Positions 56,332 to 64,000 are shown, counted from the first letter of the stretch. The stretch: DNA of 64,000 nucleotides from Alteromonadaceae bacterium XY-R5 (GCA_001660395.1 LXWE01000001.1:682001-746000); one strand, 5' to 3'. Numbers and translations: made by a program. The notes: a model not told the origin generated them from the letters alone.

Positions 56332-57618
56332 ATGATGCCACGTACTCCACACACAGGTTCCTATTATGCTGCGACGGCCAATGATAAAAATGACCGTCCC
56401 AGACTGCAATCCGCCATAGATTGCGACATATGCATTGTTGGAGCTGGCTTTACTGGCCTCTCCAGTGCCCTGCATCTTGCCGAAGCTGGCTTTAAAGTGG
56501 TGATTTTAGAAGGCGCCCGTATTGGTTTCGGCGCCAGTGGCCGTAATGGCGGCCAGCTAGTCAACAGTTACAGTCGTGACATCGACGTAATCGAACGTAA
56601 TTACGGCTCAGAATTAGCCGGAGCCCTCGGAGATATGGCGTTTGAAGGCGCGAACATTATTCGCGAACGAATTGAAACCTATCAAATCCAATGTGACTAC
56701 AAACAAGGCGGGATCTTCGCTGCATTTAATAAAAAGCAAATGCACGAGCTGGAAGAGCAAAAAGCCCGTTGGGAAAAGCTGGGCAACAACAAGCTTACCC
56801 TGTTAGACCAAGCGGCACTGCGTGAACATATCGACACCGATGCTTATGTTGGCGCACTGCTTGATAACCATGGCGGTCATATTCACCCATTAAATCTGGC
56901 TCTGGGTGAAGCGGCAGCTTTCGAATCCCTTGGCGGTCAGATTTTCGAAGACTCAAAAGTCATCCGCATTGATCGCAGCCCTCGTCCGGTCATACATACC
57001 AGCGAAGGACGTATCACCTGTAACTACCTGTTGCTGGCCGGAAATGCCTATTTGGGCGGCCTGGTCCCAGAACTTGCAGCGAAATCCATGCCTTGTGGTA
57101 CTCAAATCGTCACCACCGAAATACTTGGTAAAGACAAAGCCCGCAGCCTGCTGCCAACCCAACACTGTGTTGAAGACTGCAATTACAAGCTCGACTACTA
57201 TCGCATTACCGGCGACAACCGATTACTGTTTGGCGGTGGCACCACCTATGGTGGCGGCGATCCTGCGTCGATTGAAAACTTCCTGCGCCCTCACTTAGAA
57301 AAAGTCTTTCCACAGCTTAAAGGGGTTAAATTTGACTATGCCTGGGGCGGAGACTTTTTGCTAACACTTAGCCGCCTGCCCCAGCTAGGCCGTTTGACGG
57401 ACAACATCTATTACGCTCAGGGATACAGTGGTCACGGAGTCACCACTACACACCTGATCGGTAAGCTGATGGGTGAAGTGATGAAAGGCCACGCAGAACG
57501 CTTTGATGCTTTTGCGTCTCTAAAACATTTTCCTTTCCCTGGTGGTCACTTGCTACGTGTTCCATACACCGCCCTTGGCGCGTTTTACTACGGCATGCGC
57601 GACAAGTTTGGGATTTAA
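56332..57618 (+). CDS. puuB: Gamma-glutamylputrescine oxidase PuuB
   Basis: The 428-residue flavoenzyme (E. coli PuuB 426) oxidises gamma-glutamylputrescine to the aldehyde with O2, giving H2O2 and ammonia. It shares long blocks with E. coli PuuB: GASGRNGGQLVNSYSRDIDV, HIHPLNLALGEA, GNAYLGG, and QGYSGHGVTTTHL. The N-terminal dinucleotide fold is IVGAGFTGLSSALHLAEAGF (about residues 35-54). It is divergent from puuC. It is the closer PuuB orthologue; the copy at 52797 is more distant. Confidence 0.93.
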   Translation: MMPRTPHTGSYYAATANDKNDRPRLQSAIDCDICIVGAGFTGLSSALHLAEAGFKVVILEGARIGFGASGRNGGQLVNSYSRDIDVIERNYGSELAGALGDMAFEGANIIRERIETYQIQCDYKQGGIFAAFNKKQMHELEEQKARWEKLGNNKLTLLDQAALREHIDTDAYVGALLDNHGGHIHPLNLALGEAAAFESLGGQIFEDSKVIRIDRSPRPVIHTSEGRITCNYLLLAGNAYLGGLVPELAAKSMPCGTQIVTTEILGKDKARSLLPTQHCVEDCNYKLDYYRITGDNRLLFGGGTTYGGGDPASIENFLRPHLEKVFPQLKGVKFDYAWGGDFLLTLSRLPQLGRLTDNIYYAQGYSGHGVTTTHLIGKLMGEVMKGHAERFDAFASLKHFPFPGGHLLRVPYTALGAFYYGMRDKFGI

Positions 57619-57632
57619 CTAAATTCATTGTT

Positions 57633-57656
57633 AAAAGCGGGCATTGACCCGCTTTT
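57633..57656 (+). terminator. Terminator of puuB
   Basis: AAAAGCGGG (57633-57641) pairs with CCCGCTTTT (57648-57656) around loop CATTGA, followed by more T residues. It lies 15 bases past the puuB stop. Confidence 0.93.
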
Positions 57657-57768
57657 TTATTGCCTGCGCAAGAGATGGCGCGTAAACCAAAATCTTGAAT
57701 CTGGTAACAGGCAATTCTGCGGTTTGTTGTCTAGCCTTAATGGTGAGTCCATCAACCCAGGAGATCAC

Positions 57769-58005
57769 ATGCCCTTACAAAGACATCAGTTAGTGCGGGA
57801 ATTTCCTCAGTTCCGCGATCGCATTCAACATTTAAACCGTCACAATCAAACATTTCACTACCTCGCCGAAAAGTACAATCAGATTGATAAGCAAGTGTTC
57901 GAATTCGAACAGGGATATCAGTCTTGTGAGGATATGTACCTTGAGAGCCTGAAGAAAAAACGCCTTTATTTAAAAGACCAGATATTCGACATGCTTACCC
58001 ATTAG
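57769..58005 (+). CDS. DUF465 family protein (YdcH-like)
   Basis: The start at ATG 57769 has AGGAG 6 bases ahead; a frame open from 57628 would add 47 residues without support. The product is 78 residues and fully helical: FPQFRDRIQHLNRHNQTFHYLAEKYNQIDKQV, then a charged helix ending KKKRLYLKDQIFDML. This matches YdcH/DUF465, small coiled-coil proteins common in Proteobacteria with no settled role. Confidence 0.88.
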   Translation: MPLQRHQLVREFPQFRDRIQHLNRHNQTFHYLAEKYNQIDKQVFEFEQGYQSCEDMYLESLKKKRLYLKDQIFDMLTH

Positions 58006-58018
58006 CAGGATGATCGTG

Positions 58019-58038
58019 GTCGGCAGGGAATAGCCGAC
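58019..58038 (+). repeat. Small hairpin after YdcH-like gene
   Basis: GTCGGC (58019-58024) pairs with GCCGAC (58033-58038) around an 8-base loop. No T-run follows, so termination would need Rho or be inefficient. Confidence 0.5.
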
Positions 58039-58170
58039 ACAATGTATCGCATGAATTAACAGCGAACAGATACGATTTTGCTTACTAAACCAGCCTTCAG
58101 CGCCCGTCATTATTGACTTCATCGCTTGAAGCTTTATAACACTCGCGAGTTATAGATACCGCAGCCAGCC

Positions 58171-59028
58171 ATGCATTCAATTACCATTACCTGTGACGAC
58201 GGTTTTCCTCTAGCCGCCAATTTATTCCCACCGACCGGAAGATTGAAAGGCGCAGTAATGCTTTGTGGAGCCACCGGGATAAAGCGCAAGTTCTATCAAC
58301 CCTTTGCAGAATACCTGGCCAGTCAGGGATTTGGTGTGATCAGTTTTGATTTTCGTGGCACTGGCGACTCTCTGCTGGGTAAAGTGCGCCAGAGTCCGGC
58401 CTCTCTGGTTTGCTGGGGTACCCTGGATATGCCAGCCGTTTTAGACACGCTAAAGCGCTGCTTCAACGATACCCGCTATCATCTGGTTGGCCACAGTGCA
58501 GGTGGACAGCTAATTGGTTTGATGCCAAATGCCCAGTCGTTAGACTCAATTGTCACGTTTGGCGCATCTGCTGGACGTCTGGCAAACTTCCATCCGTGGT
58601 ATCGACTCAAAGCCCACATTTTTATGAACCTGTTTATTCCCGTAAGTAATTTAGTGCTCGGCTATACCGCAGCAGATAAGCTAGGCATGGGGCAGCCTCT
58701 GCCCCCCAAGGTCGCGGCCCAATGGCGTGCATGGTGCAGCGGTAAAGGTTATCCCGTAGCCGGATTTGGCAAAGAGATCAAACAACATTACTACCCTGAG
58801 TTGCGACAACCAGCGTTATGGATGTTTGCAACCGATGATGACATTGCCGGTGAAGCCAATGTGGAAGAATTGCTGATGCTTTACAGCCAGTTAAAAGTAA
58901 AAAGACTGCGTTTGACGCCCAAAGAATCAGCCTCAGGAAAATTAGGACACATGGGCTTTTTCCGACCTGATAATAAGCCGCTTTGGCATTATGTCAGCGA
59001 CTGGCTGAATCACTATCACCCGCTTTAG
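58171..59028 (+). CDS. Alpha/beta hydrolase
   Basis: The 285-residue serine hydrolase has the nucleophile elbow VGHSAGGQ (about residues 108-115), an oxyanion-side CGATGIKRKFY (about 32-42), SFDFRGTGDS, and a late histidine in GHMGFF. It resembles serine-aminopeptidase S33-like esterases or lipases. The DFRGTGDS block is typical of small hydrolases with a lid. No signal peptide is seen. The substrate is unknown. Its last 35 bases overlap the 3' end of the convergent Hsp20 gene. Confidence 0.85.
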   Translation: MHSITITCDDGFPLAANLFPPTGRLKGAVMLCGATGIKRKFYQPFAEYLASQGFGVISFDFRGTGDSLLGKVRQSPASLVCWGTLDMPAVLDTLKRCFNDTRYHLVGHSAGGQLIGLMPNAQSLDSIVTFGASAGRLANFHPWYRLKAHIFMNLFIPVSNLVLGYTAADKLGMGQPLPPKVAAQWRAWCSGKGYPVAGFGKEIKQHYYPELRQPALWMFATDDDIAGEANVEELLMLYSQLKVKRLRLTPKESASGKLGHMGFFRPDNKPLWHYVSDWLNHYHPL

Positions 59029-59506
59029 CCAGGCATGATGATGCCGCTTCCTCCATATTACACAGACACGCTGATGCCATTGATTGAACACAGCGGGCTT
59101 TTACTACGCAAATACGCAGTATCCCCTGTTCAAAGCTGACGTTCATTGGCTGCTGTTGCAAAGGAGTAAAGCTCAATGGGACCCGACGGTATACGCTCTT
59201 AGCGTTAAAGGAGGAAAAAGGTTGCTCAGAAGGCCCTTCACGCGCAGAGTTCTCGGCACGGATCACAATCCAAGCAGGGGCCAGCTCCAGCCTAATATCA
59301 TCACGCTTAAAGTCCTTTAGCTCCATGGTGATTTTCAGGTAATGAGGGTATTCCATCACATCAAGTGGCGGGCCTAACCAGTCCGAGTCAGAGATATCTG
59401 GCCAATCACGGAAAAAGTCATCAACCACATGACTTAAACGTCGGCGTAAGCCACTTACCCGCTGGCGTTTCATTCCACTCGATATTTTGCTCTGGCCTTT
59501 GAACAT
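58994..59506 (-). CDS. Small heat-shock protein (Hsp20/alpha-crystallin) with unusual tail
   Basis: ATG 59506 with GGAG ahead gives 170 residues. The alpha-crystallin domain covers about residues 48-140, with LDVMEYPHYLKITMELKDF, FKRDDIRLEL and FEQGILRICVV. Hsp20 proteins bind unfolding proteins. After the domain comes a tail of about 30 residues with several cysteines and a serine-rich end, instead of the usual I-x-I motif used for oligomer assembly. The last 35 bases overlap the convergent hydrolase gene, so the tail is probably a by-product of overprinting. Confidence 0.82.
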   Translation of the reverse strand: MFKGQSKISSGMKRQRVSGLRRRLSHVVDDFFRDWPDISDSDWLGPPLDVMEYPHYLKITMELKDFKRDDIRLELAPAWIVIRAENSAREGPSEQPFSSFNAKSVYRRVPLSFTPLQQQPMNVSFEQGILRICVVKARCVQSMASACLCNMEEAASSCLAKAGDSDSASR

Positions 59507-59728
59507 AGTCTCTCCGTCCATACAACACCGCCGCTCACCATTAACCTTTAGATTGAGTTAAGCGAATTCTCAAGCTGCTAAGTAAACAAAATTGCACCAG
59601 CTCAACGCTAAAACAAAAACGGGCTTCCTTCCCTTTATTTGTCTTACGTTATGCATGTAGTGAAATTGCTTATCCGGGAAAAGTAAAACCTGTGTAAAGC
59701 CTGTAGTGACTGAGAACGTTGATGTTTA

Positions 59729-59790
59729 GAGTTGAGTCCAACCAGACCATAGCGCTCATATTGAGCATTATTCAACTCAAGCATATTGAG
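59729..59790 (+). promoter_or_regulatory. Leader with competing hairpins over the DUF3500 ribosome-binding site
   Basis: GAGTTGA (59729-59735) can pair with TCAACTC (59772-59778), enclosing a small hairpin GCTCA-TAT-TGAGC (59754-59766). A different hairpin CTCAA (59776-59780) with TTGAG (59786-59790) covers the ribosome-binding site GAGG (59788-59791) and shares bases 59776-59778 with the first stem. The two cannot form together, which is the layout of a translational switch. Confidence 0.45.
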
Positions 59791-59798
59791 GTATTTTC

Positions 59799-61085
59799 AT
59801 GTCCAGAAACTATAAGCTTTTTGCTTACACTTTCTTTTACGCTATGTTCAGCCTGGTATCGCTCAGCGGATGCGGCAGCACTGATAGCACTGACACGTCT
59901 ACCGAGACAACTACTGAAACGACCACAACTGATGATTCAGATACCAATGACTCATCAGATAGCTCAGATAGCTCAGATAGCTCAGATAGCTCAGATAGCT
60001 CAGATAGCTCAGATAGCTCAGATAGCTCAGATAGCTCAGATAGCTCAGATAGCAGTGATGATAGCACTTCGACAGATACTACCAGCACCGATTGTGACAG
60101 TGATGTTCAGCTCGAACAATTGGTATGTGCGGTAGATGCGTTTCTGGATACGTTAAGTTCCAGCGAACTTGCCGAAGCCCAATATGACTGGGACAACAGC
60201 CAGACAGATCGTACAACCTGGTCAAACCTCCCAACCGATTCTGTTCAACGCAACGGAATCAAATTTGGTGACCTCGACACCGAATCACTCAGTGCGGCGC
60301 TAAACGTAGCGTCAGTGTTGTTAACCGATGACGGCTACGAAGACTTTGAAGGCGTACTTGCTGCCGATGATTACCTGCAATCCATTGGCGGTGGCAACGG
60401 CTATTCTTCTGAAAAATACTACATTGCCGTATTCGGAACGCCATCTACGACCGACAGCTGGATGTTGCAAATTGGTGGTCACCACTTAGCCTACAACGTC
60501 ACATTTGTTGAGGGAACGGGATATCCGGTTCCACATCACATGGGGACGGAACCTAAAGATAGTTTTGAACTAAACTCAACGACCTATGCCCCGATTGCAG
60601 ACGAAGGGGATGCCATGGTAGCGATGTTCGATGCTCTGAGTTCATCGGAATTAAGCAGCGCATACCTCAGTGGTGAAAGCTATTCGGATGTCTTGGTAGG
60701 TCCGGATAATGGCAGCGGTACATTGCCGAATGACTATCCAACGGGTGACGATCGTGGTGGTATTCTGGTCTCCAGTTTAAGCAGCGAACAACAGGAAGTG
60801 GTCATCGCTTCAATCAAACAATGGGTAGAGGATTATCAAAGTGATATCTCTGAGCCCCTAATGGATGATTACACCTCAGAAGACGCACTGGCAGATACTT
60901 ACATCGCCTGGGCAGGCAGCCAAAGTGCAGGCGTGGATGTTGACCGTAATGGTACCTACATGCGCATTGATGGCCCCCGTTTATGGATTGAATTGGTATG
61001 CCAAAATGGCGTTATTATCTCCAACAAAACCCATTACCATGCGGTTTATCGAGATAAAACAATGGATTACGGCAACACTCTTTAA
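59799..61085 (+). CDS. DUF3500 domain lipoprotein with Ser-Asp repeat tract
   Basis: The 428-residue protein has a lipoprotein signal peptide with lipobox SLSGC (cysteine near residue 25). A serine/threonine/aspartate tract (about residues 27-100) follows, containing a (Ser-Ser-Asp) run, and then the DUF3500 domain (about 110-425). Conserved-looking parts are GGHHLAYNV with two histidines, VPHHMG, and WIELVCQNG. DUF3500 is a domain of unknown function. The gene lies 14 bases before a HupE/UreJ gene and is probably co-transcribed. I infer a surface-anchored protein that may bind or supply metal to the permease. Confidence 0.82.
   Translation: MSRNYKLFAYTFFYAMFSLVSLSGCGSTDSTDTSTETTTETTTTDDSDTNDSSDSSDSSDSSDSSDSSDSSDSSDSSDSSDSSDSSDDSTSTDTTSTDCDSDVQLEQLVCAVDAFLDTLSSSELAEAQYDWDNSQTDRTTWSNLPTDSVQRNGIKFGDLDTESLSAALNVASVLLTDDGYEDFEGVLAADDYLQSIGGGNGYSSEKYYIAVFGTPSTTDSWMLQIGGHHLAYNVTFVEGTGYPVPHHMGTEPKDSFELNSTTYAPIADEGDAMVAMFDALSSSELSSAYLSGESYSDVLVGPDNGSGTLPNDYPTGDDRGGILVSSLSSEQQEVVIASIKQWVEDYQSDISEPLMDDYTSEDALADTYIAWAGSQSAGVDVDRNGTYMRIDGPRLWIELVCQNGVIISNKTHYHAVYRDKTMDYGNTL
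59961..60050 (+). repeat. Ten perfect 9-bp tandem repeats coding (Ser-Ser-Asp)10
   Basis: AGCTCAGAT is repeated ten times without error from 59961 to 60050. Each unit codes Ser-Ser-Asp in frame, so copy changes alter linker length but keep the frame. Identical tandem units are prone to slippage. Confidence 0.97.
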
Positions 61086-61099
61086 TCCAATCGGAGCGT

Positions 61100-62356
61100 A
61101 TGATGCGACATTTTAGTCTGCTAATACTCTTATGCAGCCTGTGCGGTGTATGCCAGGCGCATCCTGCCGCCACCAGCGCGGTACTGATCGACTGGCAAGG
61201 CTCGGCATTACATGCCGAGCTTCAATTGCCACAGGATCAACTGCAAATGGCCAATCCAGATTGGCCGTTACTTAGCGAACACCAATGGGCTGATCAGTCT
61301 GCCTCGCTACTTTCGGGCTACCTGCAGGCGCATATCCACTTCTACGATGGTAATAGCGAGCTATCATTTACCTTGCAACACAGTGCACTCACCGAGCTGG
61401 ACAGCCAATCCTATGTGGTGGCCCACATTCTGGTAAACCTGCCTGACATTGCTAACTCGCCCCACTTACGTCTGAGTGATGATGCTATCTTTCACCGGGT
61501 TCGAAACCATCATATTTATGTCAGTGTGCGTTCTGATTTTCAGCAGGGTATTTTCCCGGATGAACCCCGTATCCTCGGCATTTTAAAGTACAAGCATGCA
61601 GACATTGACCTGTCGCGCAGTTCACCCAGCCTCTGGCTTGGCGTAAAGAGTATGTTTGTGCACGGCATTGAGCATATTGCAGAAGGTGCTGACCATTTAT
61701 TTTTCCTGTTCTGTCTGTTATTGCCCGCGCCCTTGCTGATATCGGCGTCACGTTGGGCGGGTCGTCGGACACTGAAACAGAGCTTGCAGCAGGTGTTTTG
61801 GTTAGTCAGTGCCTTTACGCTTGGCCATTCCCTTACACTCGCACTGGGCACATTTGAGATATTGACCTTTCCCTCTCAGGTTGTCGAAACCGCCGTTGCC
61901 GTCACCATATTAATCGCGGCCTGGCATGTATACCGGCCCATCCGCTGGCTGTCCGGAGTAAAAATGGCGCTGTTATTTGGATTAATCCACGGCATGGCAT
62001 TCTCAGCAACGCTCTCAGGCATGGGTTATGACGGCCTGACCCGACTACTGGCATTACTTGCCTTTAATTTGGGCATTGAGAGCCTGCAGTTAGCACTGGT
62101 TGCTATCAGCATGCCGTTGTTGTTTTTGTTGGCTGAAACAGCGTTGTATCGCCCATTACGCGTATTAGGCAGCATCATCGCTGGTATTGCGGCAATGAGT
62201 TGGATGTGGGTGCGTATTAGTGGAGAGAGCCTGGCCTTCGCCAGTTGGGCAGATCAATTCCCACAATGGGGTGGCTGGATATATTTAGCCTTGCTATGTG
62301 TGGCTCTGGGCAGCCAACTGGTTAAACGTTTTAAACTGCGTCAGGTAATTGCCTGA
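61100..62356 (+). CDS. HupE/UreJ family membrane protein
   Basis: The product is 418 residues from ATG 61100 (a second ATG at 61103 has better spacing from GGAG). It has a signal peptide, a soluble extracytoplasmic domain at about 20-175, then about seven membrane helices. The HupE/UreJ-type block FVHGIEHIAEGADHLFFL (about residues 188-205) and FTLGHSLTLALG carry the histidine-aspartate metal-site pattern; FGLIHGMAFSATL repeats it. HupE/UreJ proteins are nickel or cobalt permeases or their relatives. Nickel transport is inferred; no urease or hydrogenase gene is in the window. Confidence 0.86.
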   Translation: MMRHFSLLILLCSLCGVCQAHPAATSAVLIDWQGSALHAELQLPQDQLQMANPDWPLLSEHQWADQSASLLSGYLQAHIHFYDGNSELSFTLQHSALTELDSQSYVVAHILVNLPDIANSPHLRLSDDAIFHRVRNHHIYVSVRSDFQQGIFPDEPRILGILKYKHADIDLSRSSPSLWLGVKSMFVHGIEHIAEGADHLFFLFCLLLPAPLLISASRWAGRRTLKQSLQQVFWLVSAFTLGHSLTLALGTFEILTFPSQVVETAVAVTILIAAWHVYRPIRWLSGVKMALLFGLIHGMAFSATLSGMGYDGLTRLLALLAFNLGIESLQLALVAISMPLLFLLAETALYRPLRVLGSIIAGIAAMSWMWVRISGESLAFASWADQFPQWGGWIYLALLCVALGSQLVKRFKLRQVIA

Positions 62357-62400
62357 CCAATCTCCTCCCCAGATAAACACCTAACATCTCTCCAATCGGC

Positions 62401-62427
62401 AAAGGCCAGCAGGGTTGCTGGCCTTTT
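62401..62427. terminator. Bidirectional terminator between HupE/UreJ and puuA
   Basis: AAAGGCCAGCA (62401-62411) pairs perfectly with TGCTGGCCTTT (62416-62426) around loop GGGT. It sits between convergent genes. Confidence 0.92.
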
Positions 62428-62436
62428 AGCGTTAAC

Positions 62437-63801
62437 TCAAACATAAGGTAACAATAGTTCGTATTCCATTTCTGTGATCTGGTGTTCGAACAGTCTGACT
62501 TCGGCCCACTTACAGGCCTGATACATGGCCACAAAATCCTCGCCAAACCAGGACAGAATCCGCGGGTCAACTTCCATCAAACGTAATGCGTCACGCTGAT
62601 TATCCGGCACTCTTGGATGTTCCTGCTCATAAGCATTACCTTCAACCGCAGGAGGCGCTTCCATTTGATTCACAATACCTTCAACCACACCCGCCAGTAA
62701 GCAGGTTACCGCCAGATACGGGTTAGCATCCGCGCCGGCAATGCGATGTTCCAGACGTGTTGCCTGCGGATCTCCAGCTGGAATACGCACCGCCACAGTA
62801 CGGTTATCAAAGCCCCAGGTTTTAGACGTCGGCGCATAAGCACCTGGTGCCAGACGGCGATAACTGTTTAGATTTGGGCAGAAGAAAGCCACCGAACTGT
62901 CGGCCAAATCCAGTAATCCTGCCGCCGCGTGCTGGATAAGTTTATTTTCCGTTGGCTCTTCAGAAATAAACACATTATTGCCGTCCTGATCCATCAGACT
63001 TAAATGCATGTGCAAGCCATTTCCAGCTTCATGGATATATGGTTTAGCCATAAAAGTCGCCATCATTTCGTGATTTTTAGCCACGCTGCCGATGACGCGT
63101 TTGAGCAATACGGCCTGATCAGCCGCTGCCATAATGTCGTTTCCGTAATTGAGGTTAACCTCAAACTGACCCGGCGCATATTCTGCAATCACTGTGTCCG
63201 CAGGGATCCCCTGAGCTTTGGCGGTTTCCAGTACGTCACGGATGAAGAAGTCGTAATCGTCTAAATCATCCAGTGAATATACCTGCTTAGACGTCATGCG
63301 ACGGTCGGTTCCAGGGATCAGAGGCGGCTGTAACTGGCCACGCTCATCGCGCTGCAAATCGACCAAATAAAATTCCAGTTCCAACGCCACACCGGGGATA
63401 TAACCCAATTGTTCAAAGCGTTCGATGGCTTTGACCAGGATTTGGCGCGGGTCTGCGAAGTAGGGATCGCCTTCCTGCTCAAACATGGTGCAAAGCACCT
63501 GCGCTCTATCACCATTTTGGTGCCATGGAACCAGGGTTAAACTACTGGCAATGGGGCGACAGAGGAAATCTTTATCACCTATGTCCAACCCCTGCCCGGC
63601 CTCTTCCACCGTTGCCCCCGTCGCATCTAAGGACATAACGGACCCCGGGAGATAGAAACCGTGACTAAACACCTTTTCCAGTAGATCTCGCTCTATGCGT
63701 TTGCCCCGAATAACGCCATTGAGGTCGCACAGCAGCAATTCCACTGTGGTGACATCAGGATGTTGAGCTAGAAATTGTCGGGCGATATCAAGATCAGTCA
63801 T
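62437..63801 (-). CDS. puuA: Gamma-glutamylputrescine synthetase PuuA
   Basis: The 454-residue protein belongs to the glutamine synthetase superfamily and is near E. coli PuuA (472). Metal and glutamate-binding segments are visible: ALELEFYLVD, EYAPGQFEVN, NGLHMHLSL, and the C-terminal RLEHRIAGADANPYLA. It ligates glutamate to putrescine with ATP, the first step of the Puu pathway. It lacks the adenylylation tyrosine region typical of GlnA, as expected. The gene is alone, 5 kb from puuB, and a PuuR-box-like motif lies about 180 bases upstream. Confidence 0.9.
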   Translation of the reverse strand: MTDLDIARQFLAQHPDVTTVELLLCDLNGVIRGKRIERDLLEKVFSHGFYLPGSVMSLDATGATVEEAGQGLDIGDKDFLCRPIASSLTLVPWHQNGDRAQVLCTMFEQEGDPYFADPRQILVKAIERFEQLGYIPGVALELEFYLVDLQRDERGQLQPPLIPGTDRRMTSKQVYSLDDLDDYDFFIRDVLETAKAQGIPADTVIAEYAPGQFEVNLNYGNDIMAAADQAVLLKRVIGSVAKNHEMMATFMAKPYIHEAGNGLHMHLSLMDQDGNNVFISEEPTENKLIQHAAAGLLDLADSSVAFFCPNLNSYRRLAPGAYAPTSKTWGFDNRTVAVRIPAGDPQATRLEHRIAGADANPYLAVTCLLAGVVEGIVNQMEAPPAVEGNAYEQEHPRVPDNQRDALRLMEVDPRILSWFGEDFVAMYQACKWAEVRLFEHQITEMEYELLLPYV

Positions 63802-63953
63802 TTATTCCACTCTTCTTATTGGTCGTCAAAATCCATTTTCCCACACTGACTAAACTCCTAAGACCCGCAAGCAGTCAAAGGAAAAAGCAGTGGTTAAAAC
63901 CTTTTTTCGACGGTTTTTGCCAGGTTGGCACTGTTTTAGCTGTTCAATTTTCA

Positions 63954-63997
63954 CAACACTTTACCAAGTTTTTTCAAAAAAGTGTTGAAAATATTTT
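63954..63997 (-). promoter_or_regulatory. Inverted repeat and PuuR-box-like motif upstream of puuA
   Basis: On the minus strand AAAATATTTTCAACA (complement of 63983-63997) matches the E. coli PuuR sequence at 12 of 15 positions. Part of it forms an inverted repeat: CAACACTT (63954-63961) with AAGTGTTG (63980-63987). The site is 183-197 bases upstream of puuA and close to the window edge. The match is the best of the four found. Confidence 0.5.
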
Positions 63998-64000
63998 ATA

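Noticed and set aside
59961-60050. Possible CRISPR-like array
   Set aside because: The 9-bp units are directly joined without spacers and code for a Ser-Ser-Asp linker.

Overview
The window is a 64 kb chromosomal segment from a marine-type gammaproteobacterium, most likely of the order Alteromonadales. This rests on gene content rather than a search: fadI-fadJ, an rnfABCDGE-nth cluster with E. coli gene order, an ECF sigma factor paired with a DUF3379 anti-sigma factor, DUF3025, an HDOD protein with a degenerate EAL domain, and PutP, UvrB and PuuABCR of clear gammaproteobacterial type. No plasmid, phage, insertion sequence or CRISPR array was seen.

Layout. 1-4.1 kb: the N-terminus of a TonB-dependent receptor cut by the window edge, then the fadI-fadJ beta-oxidation operon with FadR-like and PsrA-like sites upstream. 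4.5-11.6 kb: a tightly overlapping moxR-DUF58-DUF4381-batA-batBC-batD operon (MoxR ATPase plus von Willebrand factor A proteins). 11.7-18.8 kb: a DUF885 lipoprotein peptidase, the ECF sigma/anti-sigma pair, an ElaA acetyltransferase, PutP, and an EAL-HDOD signalling protein. 19.0-24.4 kb: a sulfate activation operon in the order cysD-cysC-cysQ-cysN-SLC13 permease. 24.5-33.9 kb: a PAS5-GGDEF-EAL protein, a NatAB-type ABC exporter with a DUF1993 gene, YIP1 and DUF3025 membrane/hypothetical proteins, and an M28 peptidase. 34.2-43.4 kb: asnB, a queE operon divergent from queC, a LysR regulator, and a MATE-uvrB pair. 43.4-44.9 kb: a gene-free, AT-rich stretch with DnaA-box-like sites and a dense GATC cluster. 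44.9-52.0 kb: twin tRNA-Asn genes and the RNF electron-transport operon with nth. 52.0-63.8 kb: a dispersed putrescine (Puu) catabolism cluster (puuR, two puuB paralogues, puuC, puuA), interrupted by a VOC protein, a YdcH-like protein, an alpha/beta hydrolase, a small heat-shock protein and a DUF3500-HupE/UreJ pair.

How the genes work together. FadI/FadJ degrade fatty acids. CysDN/CysC make PAPS, CysQ removes PAP, and the SLC13 carrier probably imports sulfate. RnfABCDGE couples ferredoxin/NADH redox chemistry to ion transport. The Puu enzymes gamma-glutamylate and oxidise putrescine, and short motifs resembling the E. coli PuuR box lie in front of puuC/puuB, the puuB paralogue and puuA.

Most interesting signals: (1) the origin-like or datA/DARS-like DnaA-box and GATC cluster between the MATE gene and tRNA-Asn; (2) two intergenic elements with the same nested inverted-repeat architecture bracketing the sigma/anti-sigma operon; (3) a leader with mutually exclusive hairpins over the ribosome-binding site of the DUF3500-HupE operon; (4) five PAS domains spaced exactly 122 residues apart. 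All are pattern readings by eye and need computational confirmation.
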